Below are positions 35,189-44,991 of a DNA stretch of 64,000 bases, one piece after another. The notes under the pieces were generated by a model that saw only the letters and a program-made list of their open reading frames with translations, did no database searches and had not been told where the DNA came from. Within the stretch, counting starts at the first letter, position 1. Every line of letters starts with the position of its first letter. Made by a program: the position numbers and the translations under genes. Source of the DNA: an uncultured bacterium (GTDB taxonomy: Bacteria > Bacteroidota > Bacteroidia > Bacteroidales > Bacteroidaceae); assembly GCA_905216095.1 (NCBI GenBank), contig CAJMSQ010000007.1, forward strand, positions 1 through 64,000, in the 5' to 3' direction.

Positions 35189-38100
35189 TCATTGCCCTTT
35201 CGTATTGCGCCTTTTCCTCGGTGTGAACAAATCCCTCAGGTTGGAAAAATCGCGTTTCAACTTGATACCGATGCCCTGAGTGGTCAGCGAGGATTTCGAG
35301 AAATAACGGTCATTGGTCTCACTGTATGCTTTCAGACTTACCGAACCGGAAGGCGTGAGTAAGTAACTGATATCAAAGTCGCCGACAAAGTTGGTCGTAG
35401 AGGTCGCACGATCGCGATAACCAAAGTTTCCGTTAAGGATAAGACGGTTGTTGAACATGCGTCCGCTCAGCAATCCGGCCACCTCCATATCACTCCATCC
35501 CGTCTGGCCGGTAGCAAGATTGGTTCCGAACGTCCAGTTTGACGTTCCCATTGCGTTGGAGATAATATTATTCAATTGATTGCTCAGCGTATTCGACAGG
35601 AAAGACTTCATGGCCAACGAACTCTGTGACTGTCCATCAATGGCCGACTGCGTATCGGCATAGTTATATGTATAGAAACGTCCCACTCCGAGCAAGTAAA
35701 GGATTTGCATATTCATATCCTCTTCGGTGGCGATGAGTTGTCGTACCATTTGCTTGATGTCATCGCTGACGGTAGGCAGATCCAAACCGAAAGAGACCTG
35801 CGGAGCGTGTGCCTTGCCGGTAAAATTCAAGATACAATTCACGCGAACGGAATTGTCACTCAGGTTTGTTCCGAGATTCAAGTCGGACAACGAAGCGGAC
35901 GGAACGCTATAAACCGCACTAAGACCGAGGTCCGCATCATAAGGATTACCGGAAAAGACTATACGTCCGCCCGGTTGCAGCTGAAAATCCTTTCGTATGA
36001 CATCCTGTATACTCATCTTGTACACTCCACGCTCTACCCCCAACGTTCCGAACATCTGGAAATTGCCTTTATTATAATATGTGGCACGAATGGCACCTCT
36101 GCCACCCATCAGTATATGGTCACCCACTTTTTCATTGGTAATGACTTTCAACGTTGCCCCCGGAGTCATATCCACTAAAAAGTTGATGATGATATCGGAA
36201 GAAGCGTCTTTGACTTCCAATGCCTTTCCTGCGGCTTCATTCTTCACGTCAGCCCCGTCAGACAAGCCTTTTTCCGCCGATAATGATGCGCCCTGCGACG
36301 CGCGTAAGCTATCCGGTAGCAGACTCAACCGACTTTCATCACGCTTTCTGAAACTCAACAATTGTGTATCCCCGAATGTTTCGGGCGAGTCTACTACATA
36401 GGTGAATAGTGTCCTGGCATCCGGCTGTATATTCACATCGGCCGTGACCAAACCGGAGCGGCCTCGCAAATGAATTGTCCCCGTACCGTAAACCGTTGCA
36501 TAGAAAGAAGCGTTGGGGGTTGCCGGCTGGTCATAGACCAACATACGCTCACCCTTTACGGACACATCATAATTGATTTGTTTCAGGTGCTTATGTCCAA
36601 GCCGGCCGTCAAGGGTTCCGCCTCCGCCGTCCTTGTCGGTGACACGGAATCCGGAAAACTCGAGACTGCCCGGTGACATACGAAGCACTCCATCGTTAAT
36701 ACGATAGTTCACACCCGTAGCCAGAATATCTGCGCTCAAGTCGGGCTGTTCCTCTCCTTCAAAGTCCAATGCTTTGAAAGGACCGAATATACGACATGTA
36801 CCCGTTGTGCGGCCTTTGATGCTTCCAAATATATCGGAAATATAACGGCGAAGGAAATGAACATTAGTGTTCTGGCTCGTAACATGAAGATCAAGAGCCT
36901 TTTCACCTATTCCGACAAAACCTTTCACGTGTGTGCTGCCCACTCCGTCTTCGCGCATATCGGCATCCAGCCATAGACGCTTGTCGTCCGTGCTCCAACG
37001 CCCTTTTATATCCGCATCACCCATCAGTCCCCCGTTAAAATGAAAACCGGGAACGTTCAGAGCGGCTGAAATGTTCAAATCTCCTCCCGTGTCCTTGCGG
37101 GCAAAGATTTTTCCGGATGCGAGACCGGAAAAAGCAACCGGCTGCAGGTCTATCAGATTCAGTATGTAGCTGACATCTATCCCCTGCAAATCGGCCATCA
37201 TATGGTCTTCAGGATTGGATGACAGTGCACCTGTGAGCGACAATGACTGACCAGCGTGTTCCAAACGGAAATCTTTCACCCGTATAACCTTATCTTCCCA
37301 ATCAAGAACGCCGGAAGAAACCGTCCATACCGTATCTCCCATGACTATCTCTGTAGGCACAATTTCAACAACTGCCCGGGAACGGCCTGCTGTCTGCTCA
37401 AAACGTGTTAGCGTACTCAGCTGCCCGAAGTAGCGATGATTATCTCCGTCCTTCCAACCCAAGTCGGAACGCAACACTCCGTCGCGGGTCACGGCATCAA
37501 GAACGAAACGGATGTCGGAACTTCCGACCCGCTTCAGACCTTGCGCCAGACAAGAGTAGCTGTCATTATTTCCATCCAGATAAAGACGTAAATCACGCAA
37601 CGAGAATGTACCATAAGACAATCCCGAAGAAGAGGCCACAACCGACACATCCTTTCCTTTTTCCGAGAGAAGTCCTTCCACCGTAAACGGACCGGAGAGC
37701 GAAAGGGGAACTTTCAGCACTTTATTAAAGAAATCATCCTTCCTCAATTGCACAAAAAAGCGCCATTCATCATTATCAGAGGCCTGTACGGGATGATTCC
37801 CCTGGTATAGTTCCGGGAACATTCGTGACTGAACAACACTCAAGTATTGTCGAAGGGCCGAAGCTGACAATTTCCCATCAATATCGGCAATAGCGAAATC
37901 ACCGGATAACTTGAAGCGCGTACCACGTCGTGAGGGTAAGAAAGCGGCACGCAGATGTTCGCATCTATAATCGTCTGAAACGGAATTTCCCCGCATACAG
38001 AAGTCTTTTACCTCTATATTTCCGTCCGGGGCATTTAAGTCCAGTGTCTTGAAATCGGCCGCAACGGATGCTGATATATCGGTATCGCCCCAGCCTTCAT

Positions 38101-39634
38101 ACACATTCAAACGTGCAGGCGACAACTTACGGATAACAGCTGTCAGTTGCGGGGCACTAAGATTGTGACCGTCAAAAGTAGCCGAAATCTGTCCGTCGGC
38201 AGACAGATTCTCATCAGAAGAAGAGAACGCAACCGATAAATTCCGTTTTATCCAAGAACCATTAAAAGCCAAATTGCTGTACGAATATCCTCGATAATCG
38301 ACTTTATCCACCTTTATATCAGCCTTCATATCGGGATGCGCCCCTGCATTCATATCGGCTGTCGTTTCCAAACGGAATGCGAGATTATCAGGTAGGCTTT
38401 CATTTCCCAACAGCCGGGATACTGAAAATTTTTCCGACCGGCATTCCAACACATAAGTACGGTTCTGCCAGTGTAAAGCAGTCTGCAAATTGCCAGTTTC
38501 CGTACCGATATTCGCATCTACACGACACATTCCGTCACGCTGATAGCGGATTTTTCCGTTCAAGTCCAGTTCGCCTAAGTTATCCAAGAAGGATGGATAT
38601 TCCTTCTTGCTCAGACGGCTGTACAGACCTAATATTTCGTTGGTCCGGAAATGTATATTGTCTACCTCTACATGGGCACTCACGATTTCCCCGGCCTGTT
38701 TTCTGAACCTGGCTTTGCCTTGTATACCGACTCTGCCATATTGTTCATCCAGCGAAAAGTCATGTACGGCAATCTCCGACGGATTCAGCGAAAACGAAGA
38801 CGACAAAAACAATTTGTAATCCATTGAACGCACCGCAGGAATCAGACTTGCAATGTCCTGCATAGACACTACGGCATTCCGGACAGCCCCCGAAACTTTC
38901 AAGGTCTGCATGAAGCGGTCAAAAGTTGTTGCTTCATAAGTTGCTGTCAGTAATTCATTGGACACACGGCTGTGGGGCAGGACTAAGTCAAACCGGGAAA
39001 CGGAGCACTGATACCTGTCGGCAGAAAGGCGAAAAGTCAGCGAACGCACATCAAGCCCGCTTTGCTCGCGGAAACACAAATCGCGGACACGCAACACCAA
39101 GTTTTCAGAAGTAAGTTTCTTGAGACTCAAATTGGCATTGATGTCTTGTACATACAGATGAGACGCATCCAATACATCTTGTTTTCTTGGTTGATACATC
39201 TCATCATAGCTGACCTGGCATCTACGAAGTATCAACGAATTGATACGCAGGTTCAACGGCGCACTGTCCTCACCGGAGTCTGTTTTGAAAGCATCTATAA
39301 TGAAACTAAAATTACTTGGTCCCTGAGGCCTGTCCTTATACAGACGAACGGAAGCGTCAAGAAGCGAAACCGAGCGCAGAGATACGACGCCATCCGCCAA
39401 AGGAGCCAATGCTATCTTCGCCGACAACAAATCCGCATCCAACAGGGTACGACCGGATTGGTCCTCGACACGGACGTCACGCAGTATGATACGATTAAAA
39501 AGACCTATCTCCATTTGCCCGATACTTACCTCGGTATGAAGTTTCTCCGACAAACTTTTTTCCACAATACTTCCCAGCCATTTCTTGACCGGATAAGCAT
39601 TAACCAAAGCCACCAACAGGAAATAGCCTCCCAA
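35189..39634 (-). CDS. tamB: TamB-like translocation/assembly module protein (DUF490)
   Basis: At least 1481 residues. An N-terminal membrane anchor is followed by a very long, beta-helical AsmA/TamB-type region and a C-terminal TamB/DUF490 domain (about 1130-1440: ATYYNKGNFQMFGTLGVERGVYKMSIQDV, GGRIVFSGNPYDADLGLSAVY). The family spans the periplasm as a groove and carries lipids or assists outer-membrane protein insertion. The only standard start in frame is TTG at 39634, which begins inside the hydrophobic segment. Starting at the ATA at 39679 would add KKFRNIVRFITVFLL and restore a normal positively charged anchor. It follows sdaA on the same strand. Confidence 0.88.
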   Translation of the reverse strand: MGGYFLLVALVNAYPVKKWLGSIVEKSLSEKLHTEVSIGQMEIGLFNRIILRDVRVEDQSGRTLLDADLLSAKIALAPLADGVVSLRSVSLLDASVRLYKDRPQGPSNFSFIIDAFKTDSGEDSAPLNLRINSLILRRCQVSYDEMYQPRKQDVLDASHLYVQDINANLSLKKLTSENLVLRVRDLCFREQSGLDVRSLTFRLSADRYQCSVSRFDLVLPHSRVSNELLTATYEATTFDRFMQTLKVSGAVRNAVVSMQDIASLIPAVRSMDYKLFLSSSFSLNPSEIAVHDFSLDEQYGRVGIQGKARFRKQAGEIVSAHVEVDNIHFRTNEILGLYSRLSKKEYPSFLDNLGELDLNGKIRYQRDGMCRVDANIGTETGNLQTALHWQNRTYVLECRSEKFSVSRLLGNESLPDNLAFRLETTADMNAGAHPDMKADIKVDKVDYRGYSYSNLAFNGSWIKRNLSVAFSSSDENLSADGQISATFDGHNLSAPQLTAVIRKLSPARLNVYEGWGDTDISASVAADFKTLDLNAPDGNIEVKDFCMRGNSVSDDYRCEHLRAAFLPSRRGTRFKLSGDFAIADIDGKLSASALRQYLSVVQSRMFPELYQGNHPVQASDNDEWRFFVQLRKDDFFNKVLKVPLSLSGPFTVEGLLSEKGKDVSVVASSSGLSYGTFSLRDLRLYLDGNNDSYSCLAQGLKRVGSSDIRFVLDAVTRDGVLRSDLGWKDGDNHRYFGQLSTLTRFEQTAGRSRAVVEIVPTEIVMGDTVWTVSSGVLDWEDKVIRVKDFRLEHAGQSLSLTGALSSNPEDHMMADLQGIDVSYILNLIDLQPVAFSGLASGKIFARKDTGGDLNISAALNVPGFHFNGGLMGDADIKGRWSTDDKRLWLDADMREDGVGSTHVKGFVGIGEKALDLHVTSQNTNVHFLRRYISDIFGSIKGRTTGTCRIFGPFKALDFEGEEQPDLSADILATGVNYRINDGVLRMSPGSLEFSGFRVTDKDGGGGTLDGRLGHKHLKQINYDVSVKGERMLVYDQPATPNASFYATVYGTGTIHLRGRSGLVTADVNIQPDARTLFTYVVDSPETFGDTQLLSFRKRDESRLSLLPDSLRASQGASLSAEKGLSDGADVKNEAAGKALEVKDASSDIIINFLVDMTPGATLKVITNEKVGDHILMGGRGAIRATYYNKGNFQMFGTLGVERGVYKMSIQDVIRKDFQLQPGGRIVFSGNPYDADLGLSAVYSVPSASLSDLNLGTNLSDNSVRVNCILNFTGKAHAPQVSFGLDLPTVSDDIKQMVRQLIATEEDMNMQILYLLGVGRFYTYNYADTQSAIDGQSQSSLAMKSFLSNTLSNQLNNIISNAMGTSNWTFGTNLATGQTGWSDMEVAGLLSGRMFNNRLILNGNFGYRDRATSTTNFVGDFDISYLLTPSGSVSLKAYSETNDRYFSKSSLTTQGIGIKLKRDFSNLRDLFTPRKRRNTKGQ

Positions 39635-39762
39635 CAGGAAGACCGTTATAAAACGTACTATGTTCCTAAATTTCTTTATGGCTTTACCTTATATAATAAT
39701 GTAAATATTCTATGTCTCTTTCCTGAAAAGCGCAAGATGAATCTCACTCAGTAAAAGTCTCC

Positions 39763-40971
39763 TTATTGTGCATCTTCGGCATATTCTTTCGCTAAGCCGC
39801 CCTCACTTGTTTCGCGATACAAGGACGGCAAATCGTGCCCGGTCTGCTTCATCACATCCACAGCCTTGTCATAAGAAATTCTATGCACCCCTTCGGCATA
39901 CGTGGCATAGATGTTGGCATCAAGAGCACGGGCCGCGGCATGAGCATTCCGCTCAATGCAGGGAATCTGCACCAATCCGCAAATCGGGTCACAGGTCATA
40001 CCGAAATGATGCTCCAAGCCCATCTCCGCTGCATACTCGGTAGTAGCAAGACTTCCGCCGAAAATGTAATTGGCAGCGGCGGCCGCCATGGCACAGGCCA
40101 CACCGACCTCGGCCTGACATCCGGCTTCGGCTCCCGATATGCTGGCCCGGCTTTTGGCTATATTACCTACAAGTCCTGCTGTCGCCAAAGCATTCAACAC
40201 ACGCTTCTCTCCGAATCTGCGGGATTTGGCAATGTGATACAGCACGGCCGGCAAAACACCGGAAGCCCCACAGGTAGGGGCTGTTACAATAAGCCCTCCC
40301 GAAGCATTCTCTTCACTCACCGCCAACGCATAGGAAAACACGAGACCGCGCGTCTGTAGATTGGAGCCGTATCCCATGGCCTTGATGTAATAATTAGGAG
40401 CCTTACGACGCAAATGCAGTTCTCCGGGAAGAACACCTTCATGCTCCAGCCCACGCTCAACGGCTTCGCGCATGACACGCCAGACCTCAGCCAAGTAGTC
40501 CCATATCTCCGGTCCTTCGCAATGCTCCACATATTCCCAATAGGAGCGGCCCTCTTTTTCGCACCAGGCTTTTATGTCGAGCAAGCTGTCCAGCGGATAA
40601 ACATCCGGAGTATCCGGACCCTGCTTTCCCTCTTCGGCCAATGCACCACCACCCACACTGTAAACCACCCAAGGGTCATAGAGCGCGCCTTCCGCATCCA
40701 ACACCTCGAATTTCATGCCATTGGGATGAAAAGGCAGAACGATGTCGGCACACCACGCTATCGTAGTCTTATCTTCGCCCAAGACCTGATTGATGGCCCA
40801 GTCGGTCAGGTGCCCTTTGCCCGTGGCAGCCAGACTTCCGTATAAAGTAACTTTGAAGCGCAAGGCTTCCGGGTGACGGTCCTTATACAATTCCGCAGCG
40901 CGACGAGGCCCCATTGTATGACTACTCGACGGTCCTTGCCCGATACGATACAATTCCTTAAGACTCTTCAT
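39763..40971 (-). CDS. sdaA: L-serine ammonia-lyase, iron-sulfur type
   Basis: 402 residues, a single-chain serine dehydratase with fused beta and alpha parts. The N-terminal domain has the family motif IGQGPSSSHTMGP. The C-terminal catalytic domain has TAPTCGASGVLP, GAEAGCQAEVG and GMTCDPICGLVQIPC, whose cysteines hold the [4Fe-4S] cluster. It converts L-serine to pyruvate and ammonia. The fbp gene ends 27 bases upstream, so the pair is likely cotranscribed; both act in central carbon flux. Confidence 0.97.
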   Translation of the reverse strand: MKSLKELYRIGQGPSSSHTMGPRRAAELYKDRHPEALRFKVTLYGSLAATGKGHLTDWAINQVLGEDKTTIAWCADIVLPFHPNGMKFEVLDAEGALYDPWVVYSVGGGALAEEGKQGPDTPDVYPLDSLLDIKAWCEKEGRSYWEYVEHCEGPEIWDYLAEVWRVMREAVERGLEHEGVLPGELHLRRKAPNYYIKAMGYGSNLQTRGLVFSYALAVSEENASGGLIVTAPTCGASGVLPAVLYHIAKSRRFGEKRVLNALATAGLVGNIAKSRASISGAEAGCQAEVGVACAMAAAAANYIFGGSLATTEYAAEMGLEHHFGMTCDPICGLVQIPCIERNAHAAARALDANIYATYAEGVHRISYDKAVDVMKQTGHDLPSLYRETSEGGLAKEYAEDAQ

Positions 40972-40998
40972 ATTCCGTTTTCTCTTTCTTTAATCCTT

Positions 40999-42993
40999 TC
41001 AATTCCTCTCCTTGATGATGCCACGGCGATAAGCGACCAGCAGTTTCTCAAGATCGCCAATCCGCGCCCGTAGTTTCTGACCGATATCCGTATCGCTCAC
41101 CATGGCCCGCTGTCCTGTAAGCTCGACAATCTGTGTCGTACTGCGGATGTCAGCTCCCGTAAGGATAGCCTCTTCTGCCGAGGAGAAAGGCTCATGCTGT
41201 ACCAGCTGAAAGCCGCGGCTATGATAGACGAGCGTGTATCCGGCAATACCGGTCGTATTGTGATAAGCCTTGGCAAATCCGCCGTCGATGACCATCAGAC
41301 GACCACCCGCCTTTATCGGATTCTCTCCGTTACCTACACGCACCGGCACATGGCCATTAATAATATGGCAGTGCGGGCCGTGCACTCCGAATTCCTCAAG
41401 CAACGCATCGCACACGGCCGCATTATCACGCAACTTATAGTACCAACCTTTTTCTTCATGGTGCGTGGACGTATCTGCAATAAAGTAACGCTCGAATGTA
41501 GACATCTTGGATTTATCGAACAGCGGCGAATCGGGTCCGCACCACAGATACCAAAAATAGTCTTGCGCAGCCTGCTGTTCCTCAGCCTCCACTTCATTGT
41601 CAAAAGCCATGCGCACCATTTGCTCCACACGCTGCATCAGTTCGTGTCCCTTAAAGGAAGCATCGCCGACCGGTACATCACGAAGCGTTCCGTCGGCATT
41701 CAGAGGCACAGAGGCATGAAAAAGCAGATTCGAATTATAAACTCCGTACATTCCGCCATGCAGCAACAAGCAGGACACATGGCGTTGCAGACGTTCACAA
41801 ATAAGGAAAGAATGGCGCAAACGCTCGACAAGTTCTTTCTCCTCGGCCGTCAAGCGGTAAGGCGCGACCGGGTCTATGGTCGGAAAATGATTGTCGAGCA
41901 ACTCATAAACCTTTCCGTCAAGGCATATCGTACCCTGCTCAAAATCTATAAAGTCCAACAAGCGTCTGTCTCCCATTCCCCATTCCGGATGCCGCCCGTA
42001 AAGTTCACCTTCAAGTTTGAACTGAATGACAGCCATAGCCTTGTGCATTTGCGCAATGAGACGTACTGTCTTGTCGTTCAAGTCCTCTTCGGGCTGTTCT
42101 ATACGCGGCTGGAAGAGAGCACAGGGATCATCCGCATACGTCTCCATGGCAAAAGTAGCCAGCGGCACCATATTAATACCATAACCTTCTTCGAGTGTAC
42201 GCGTATTGGCATAGCGCAGAGACAGGCGCAACACGCTTGCAATGCAACAGGCATTGCCGGCCGCAGCCCCCATCCACAAAATATCATGATTGCCCCATTG
42301 AATGTCCAGATTATGATAATCGCACAGCGTGTCCATGATGAGGTGAGCTCCAGGCCCGCGGTCATAGATGTCGCCCAGTATGTGCAGGCGGTCGATGGCC
42401 AAGCGCTGAATGAGATAACACAACGCTATGATAAAGTGGTCCGCCCGCCGCGTTCCGATGATAGTCTGTATGATGACATTGCAATAAGCCTGCTTATTGT
42501 GGTCCTCGGTAGATTCATGCAGCAACTCCTCTATAATATAGGCAAACTCTTCCGGCAGGTTCTTGCGTACCTTCGAGCGCGTATATTTCGACGAGACGCT
42601 GCGGCAGACCGTTATCAAGCGGTTCAGTGTCGTCTGATAGTAATCCGACAGGTCCACGTCATTCTGTTTGACCAGTTCCAATTTGCGCTCAGGATAGTAG
42701 ATGAGCGTACACAAATCCTTCTTCTCTATGTCACGCAACGTCGTTCCGAAAAGTTCGTTTACCTTCCGCTTGATATTACCCGAAGCATTGCGCAACACAT
42801 GATGGAACGCTTCATTCTCGCCATGCAGGTCGGCCAGAAAATGTTCTGTAGGCTTCGGAAGATGAAGGATGGCCTCAAGATTGATGATTTCAGTCGTAAC
42901 TTTCGAGACAGTCGGAAAATCACGAGAGAGCAATGTCAGATAACGCACATCCTCAGTGACACTCCGTAGAGATACGCGATAAGGAGTTTTCAT
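40999..42993 (-). CDS. fbp: Class III fructose-1,6-bisphosphatase
   Basis: 664 residues from MKTPYRVSLRSV (42993), the normal length of the Firmicutes/Bacteroidetes-type class III enzyme. A longer frame to 43251 contains the promoter and is rejected. The metallophosphatase signatures are FLADLHGENEAFHHV near the N-terminus, LGDIYDRGPGAHLIMD and QWGNHDILWMGAAAG in the middle, and INGHVPV near the C-terminus. It hydrolyses fructose 1,6-bisphosphate in gluconeogenesis. It precedes sdaA, which supplies pyruvate from serine, in an apparent two-gene unit. Confidence 0.96.
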   Translation of the reverse strand: MKTPYRVSLRSVTEDVRYLTLLSRDFPTVSKVTTEIINLEAILHLPKPTEHFLADLHGENEAFHHVLRNASGNIKRKVNELFGTTLRDIEKKDLCTLIYYPERKLELVKQNDVDLSDYYQTTLNRLITVCRSVSSKYTRSKVRKNLPEEFAYIIEELLHESTEDHNKQAYCNVIIQTIIGTRRADHFIIALCYLIQRLAIDRLHILGDIYDRGPGAHLIMDTLCDYHNLDIQWGNHDILWMGAAAGNACCIASVLRLSLRYANTRTLEEGYGINMVPLATFAMETYADDPCALFQPRIEQPEEDLNDKTVRLIAQMHKAMAVIQFKLEGELYGRHPEWGMGDRRLLDFIDFEQGTICLDGKVYELLDNHFPTIDPVAPYRLTAEEKELVERLRHSFLICERLQRHVSCLLLHGGMYGVYNSNLLFHASVPLNADGTLRDVPVGDASFKGHELMQRVEQMVRMAFDNEVEAEEQQAAQDYFWYLWCGPDSPLFDKSKMSTFERYFIADTSTHHEEKGWYYKLRDNAAVCDALLEEFGVHGPHCHIINGHVPVRVGNGENPIKAGGRLMVIDGGFAKAYHNTTGIAGYTLVYHSRGFQLVQHEPFSSAEEAILTGADIRSTTQIVELTGQRAMVSDTDIGQKLRARIGDLEKLLVAYRRGIIKERN

Positions 42994-43070
42994 ATACGAA
43001 AAGGCTTCTTTTTTCAAGTAAACGCACCGCAGGAATACAGCTAAATGCGCATTATATATTTTTGTATACG

Positions 43071-43101
43071 CAAAGGTACATTCTTTTTCCGAAAGCCGCA
43101 A
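43071..43101 (-). promoter_or_regulatory. Promoter of fbp-sdaA
   Basis: Minus-strand TACCTTTG (43071-43078) with TTG about 20 bases upstream. The predicted leader is about 70 bases, which fixes the fbp start at 42993. Confidence 0.6.
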
Positions 43102-43357
43102 GCGTGAAATGAGCATTTCATATTTGTCGGCAGAATTATATGCCACCGGAAGTTTATTTGACGAAAGAAAATCTTCAGCAATAGCGTCAAAAGACAAACA
43201 ACTTACACAACAAAAATAAAAGTATAACTTTATGTTTATCAACTTAATCATCTATGAATTAGTACATATATAGAATCTAAAAATTCTCAGCCACACAAAA
43301 TCGAAAAATATTACAAAAGAAAACCTTTCACTCCTCATTCCATTTGTAAAAAAGTCT

Positions 43358-43365
43358 TATCTTTG
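43358..43365 (+). promoter_or_regulatory. -7 box almost touching the HU/SPOR gene start
   Basis: TATCTTTG ends 4 bases before the ATG at 43370. Since transcription normally starts 5-8 bases after this box, the mRNA would be leaderless or nearly so. No good -33 is seen. Confidence 0.5.
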
Positions 43366-43369
43366 CATC

Positions 43370-44389
43370 ATGATTGAGCTATCCCGACATATCGAAGCTT
43401 TATTACTGAAACATAATTGCGTCATTGTTCCGCACTTAGGCGGATTTGTTGCACATTATGTTCCAGCACAGCATTCATCTTCGGAAAATCTCTACCTTCC
43501 GCCGCATAGAAGTGTCGGGTTCAATCCTCAGCTGACCATAAACGACGGACTGCTTGTCCAGTCGTACATGCAGGCGTACGATACCAGTTATCCCGAAACG
43601 TTACGCATTATCGAGGATGCCATATCTCAATTAAAGCAGGAACTTCAAGCCAACGGCGAGTTCAGGCTCAACGGTATCGGAACGCTAATCATGAACATTG
43701 ACGGCGGCTATGACTTCATAGCGAACGAGGCAGGCATATTGTCACCCGAATTATATGGCCTAGACGCTTTCACCATTGCCCCCATTGCCGCTCCGAACCT
43801 TAAGAAAGGCAATACAAAAGCACTTTCCACAACAGACAATACAGCAAAAGAAGGCCGTAACTACACATTCCGTCTCAACAAGGAACTGGTCAATTACGCC
43901 GCAGCGGCCGTTATCGCCGTCTTATTCTATTTTGCGTGGGCCACACCCATAGCCGACTCCGGCATAAGCCCGGCTTCGTCGGTTCCGACCGTAGCCGCCA
44001 TCACACCGGCCGCCATCCCCGCCCCCCAGCCTAAGACTAAGGCGGACAACACAACAAGAACCGTACAGCCAACCGTACCACAACAGGAACAAACCGCACC
44101 GCAACAAACGCAGAAACCCGAAGACGGTCCGGCCGAAAAAGCCAATACGAAACCTGAACACGGTTATAGCATTGTTTTATTAAGTTGCGTACCGCAAAAA
44201 AACGCGGAACAGTTTGTAGAAAAGCTACACAAAGAAAATCTGCCTTTGGCCTCCGTCAATATAAAAGGAAAGATGGTACGCGTTCTCTACGGAAACTATG
44301 TCAAGGAAGCCGAAGCATACGCCGAATTAAATAAGCTTCGCAAAACCGGCAAGTATTTTTCCGAAGCCTGGGTGATGGAAATCAAATAA
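43370..44389 (+). CDS. Membrane protein with cytoplasmic HU-like (CCDC81) domains and a periplasmic SPOR domain
   Basis: 339 residues. Residues 1-145 hold the CCDC81-type prokaryotic HU pair (LSRHIEALLLKHNCVIVPHLGGF ... RLNGIGTLIMN). A single membrane helix lies at about 174-192 (VNYAAAAVIAVLFYFAW). A Pro/Thr/Gln-rich periplasmic linker (195-260) precedes a SPOR domain (about 262-339: YSIVLLSCVPQKNAEQFVEKL ... GNYVKEAEAYAEL). SPOR domains bind denuded peptidoglycan at division sites, and HU-type domains bind DNA or self-assemble. The architecture suggests a bridge between nucleoid and septum, which is inference. It begins a plus-strand group of three genes. Confidence 0.85.
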   Translation: MIELSRHIEALLLKHNCVIVPHLGGFVAHYVPAQHSSSENLYLPPHRSVGFNPQLTINDGLLVQSYMQAYDTSYPETLRIIEDAISQLKQELQANGEFRLNGIGTLIMNIDGGYDFIANEAGILSPELYGLDAFTIAPIAAPNLKKGNTKALSTTDNTAKEGRNYTFRLNKELVNYAAAAVIAVLFYFAWATPIADSGISPASSVPTVAAITPAAIPAPQPKTKADNTTRTVQPTVPQQEQTAPQQTQKPEDGPAEKANTKPEHGYSIVLLSCVPQKNAEQFVEKLHKENLPLASVNIKGKMVRVLYGNYVKEAEAYAELNKLRKTGKYFSEAWVMEIK

Positions 44390-44443
44390 AATACGCGGAT
44401 ACCCAACTACCTCACACGACCTTAGCATAAAAACAGGATACCG

Positions 44444-44956
44444 ATGAAGCGCATACGATGCCCCAAATGTGACGAATGTGTCACGTTCGACGAAACAAAA
44501 TACGAACCGGGACGCATTCTGGTATTCGATTGTCCCGTATGCCACAAGCAATTCAAGATTCGCATACCTTCCGGACACAACGATGAGGAAGAAAAAGAAG
44601 CCGAAGCCCCGGTTTTCGGTCATCTCATCGTGGTAGAAAACATTTTTCATTACAAGCAGGACATCCCCCTCTACGCCGGAAAAAACATTATCGGCAGGTA
44701 CGTAAAAGGAACAAAGGCGAACGCAACCATCAAAACCACCGACCCGAGCATAGACACGACGCACTGCATCGTCACCGTACAGCCCGGAAAATCGGGAACG
44801 GCGCGGTTCACCCTTCAGGACGCGCCATCGAACACGGGAACATTCCTGATGAACACGATGCTCGGCGACCGTGAGAAAGCCATTATCGAAGACGGCGCCA
44901 TCATTACCATCGGTGCGACAACCATGATTCTGCGCACCGGCGACACAGAAGAATAA
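44444..44956 (+). CDS. Zinc-ribbon and FHA-domain protein
   Basis: 170 residues. An N-terminal zinc ribbon has RCPKC (Cys6, Cys9) and DCPVC (Cys30, Cys33). An acidic linker (DEEEKEAEAP) follows, then an FHA domain from about residue 76: AGKNIIGRYVKG, DPSIDTTHCIVTV, and the end SNTGTFLMN...EDGAIITIGATTMIL. FHA domains bind phosphothreonine; the RHx phosphopeptide-contact positions are only partly recognisable here (GRYVKG, THC). It is likely a cytoplasmic signalling or scaffolding protein. It lies 54 bases after the HU/SPOR gene and 35 bases before a small exported protein. Confidence 0.85.
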   Translation: MKRIRCPKCDECVTFDETKYEPGRILVFDCPVCHKQFKIRIPSGHNDEEEKEAEAPVFGHLIVVENIFHYKQDIPLYAGKNIIGRYVKGTKANATIKTTDPSIDTTHCIVTVQPGKSGTARFTLQDAPSNTGTFLMNTMLGDREKAIIEDGAIITIGATTMILRTGDTEE

Positions 44957-44991
44957 GCCGCGACCCCCCACCCGCTCCAAACGACACACCC

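Noticed and set aside
41194..42969. A 591-codon open frame opposite fbp
   Set aside because: Exactly antisense to a well-defined class III fructose-bisphosphatase; no independent promoter or domain.
42994..43251. 86-residue N-terminal extension of fbp
   Set aside because: The extension contains the promoter box and is absent from the family; the start at 42993 gives the normal N-terminus.
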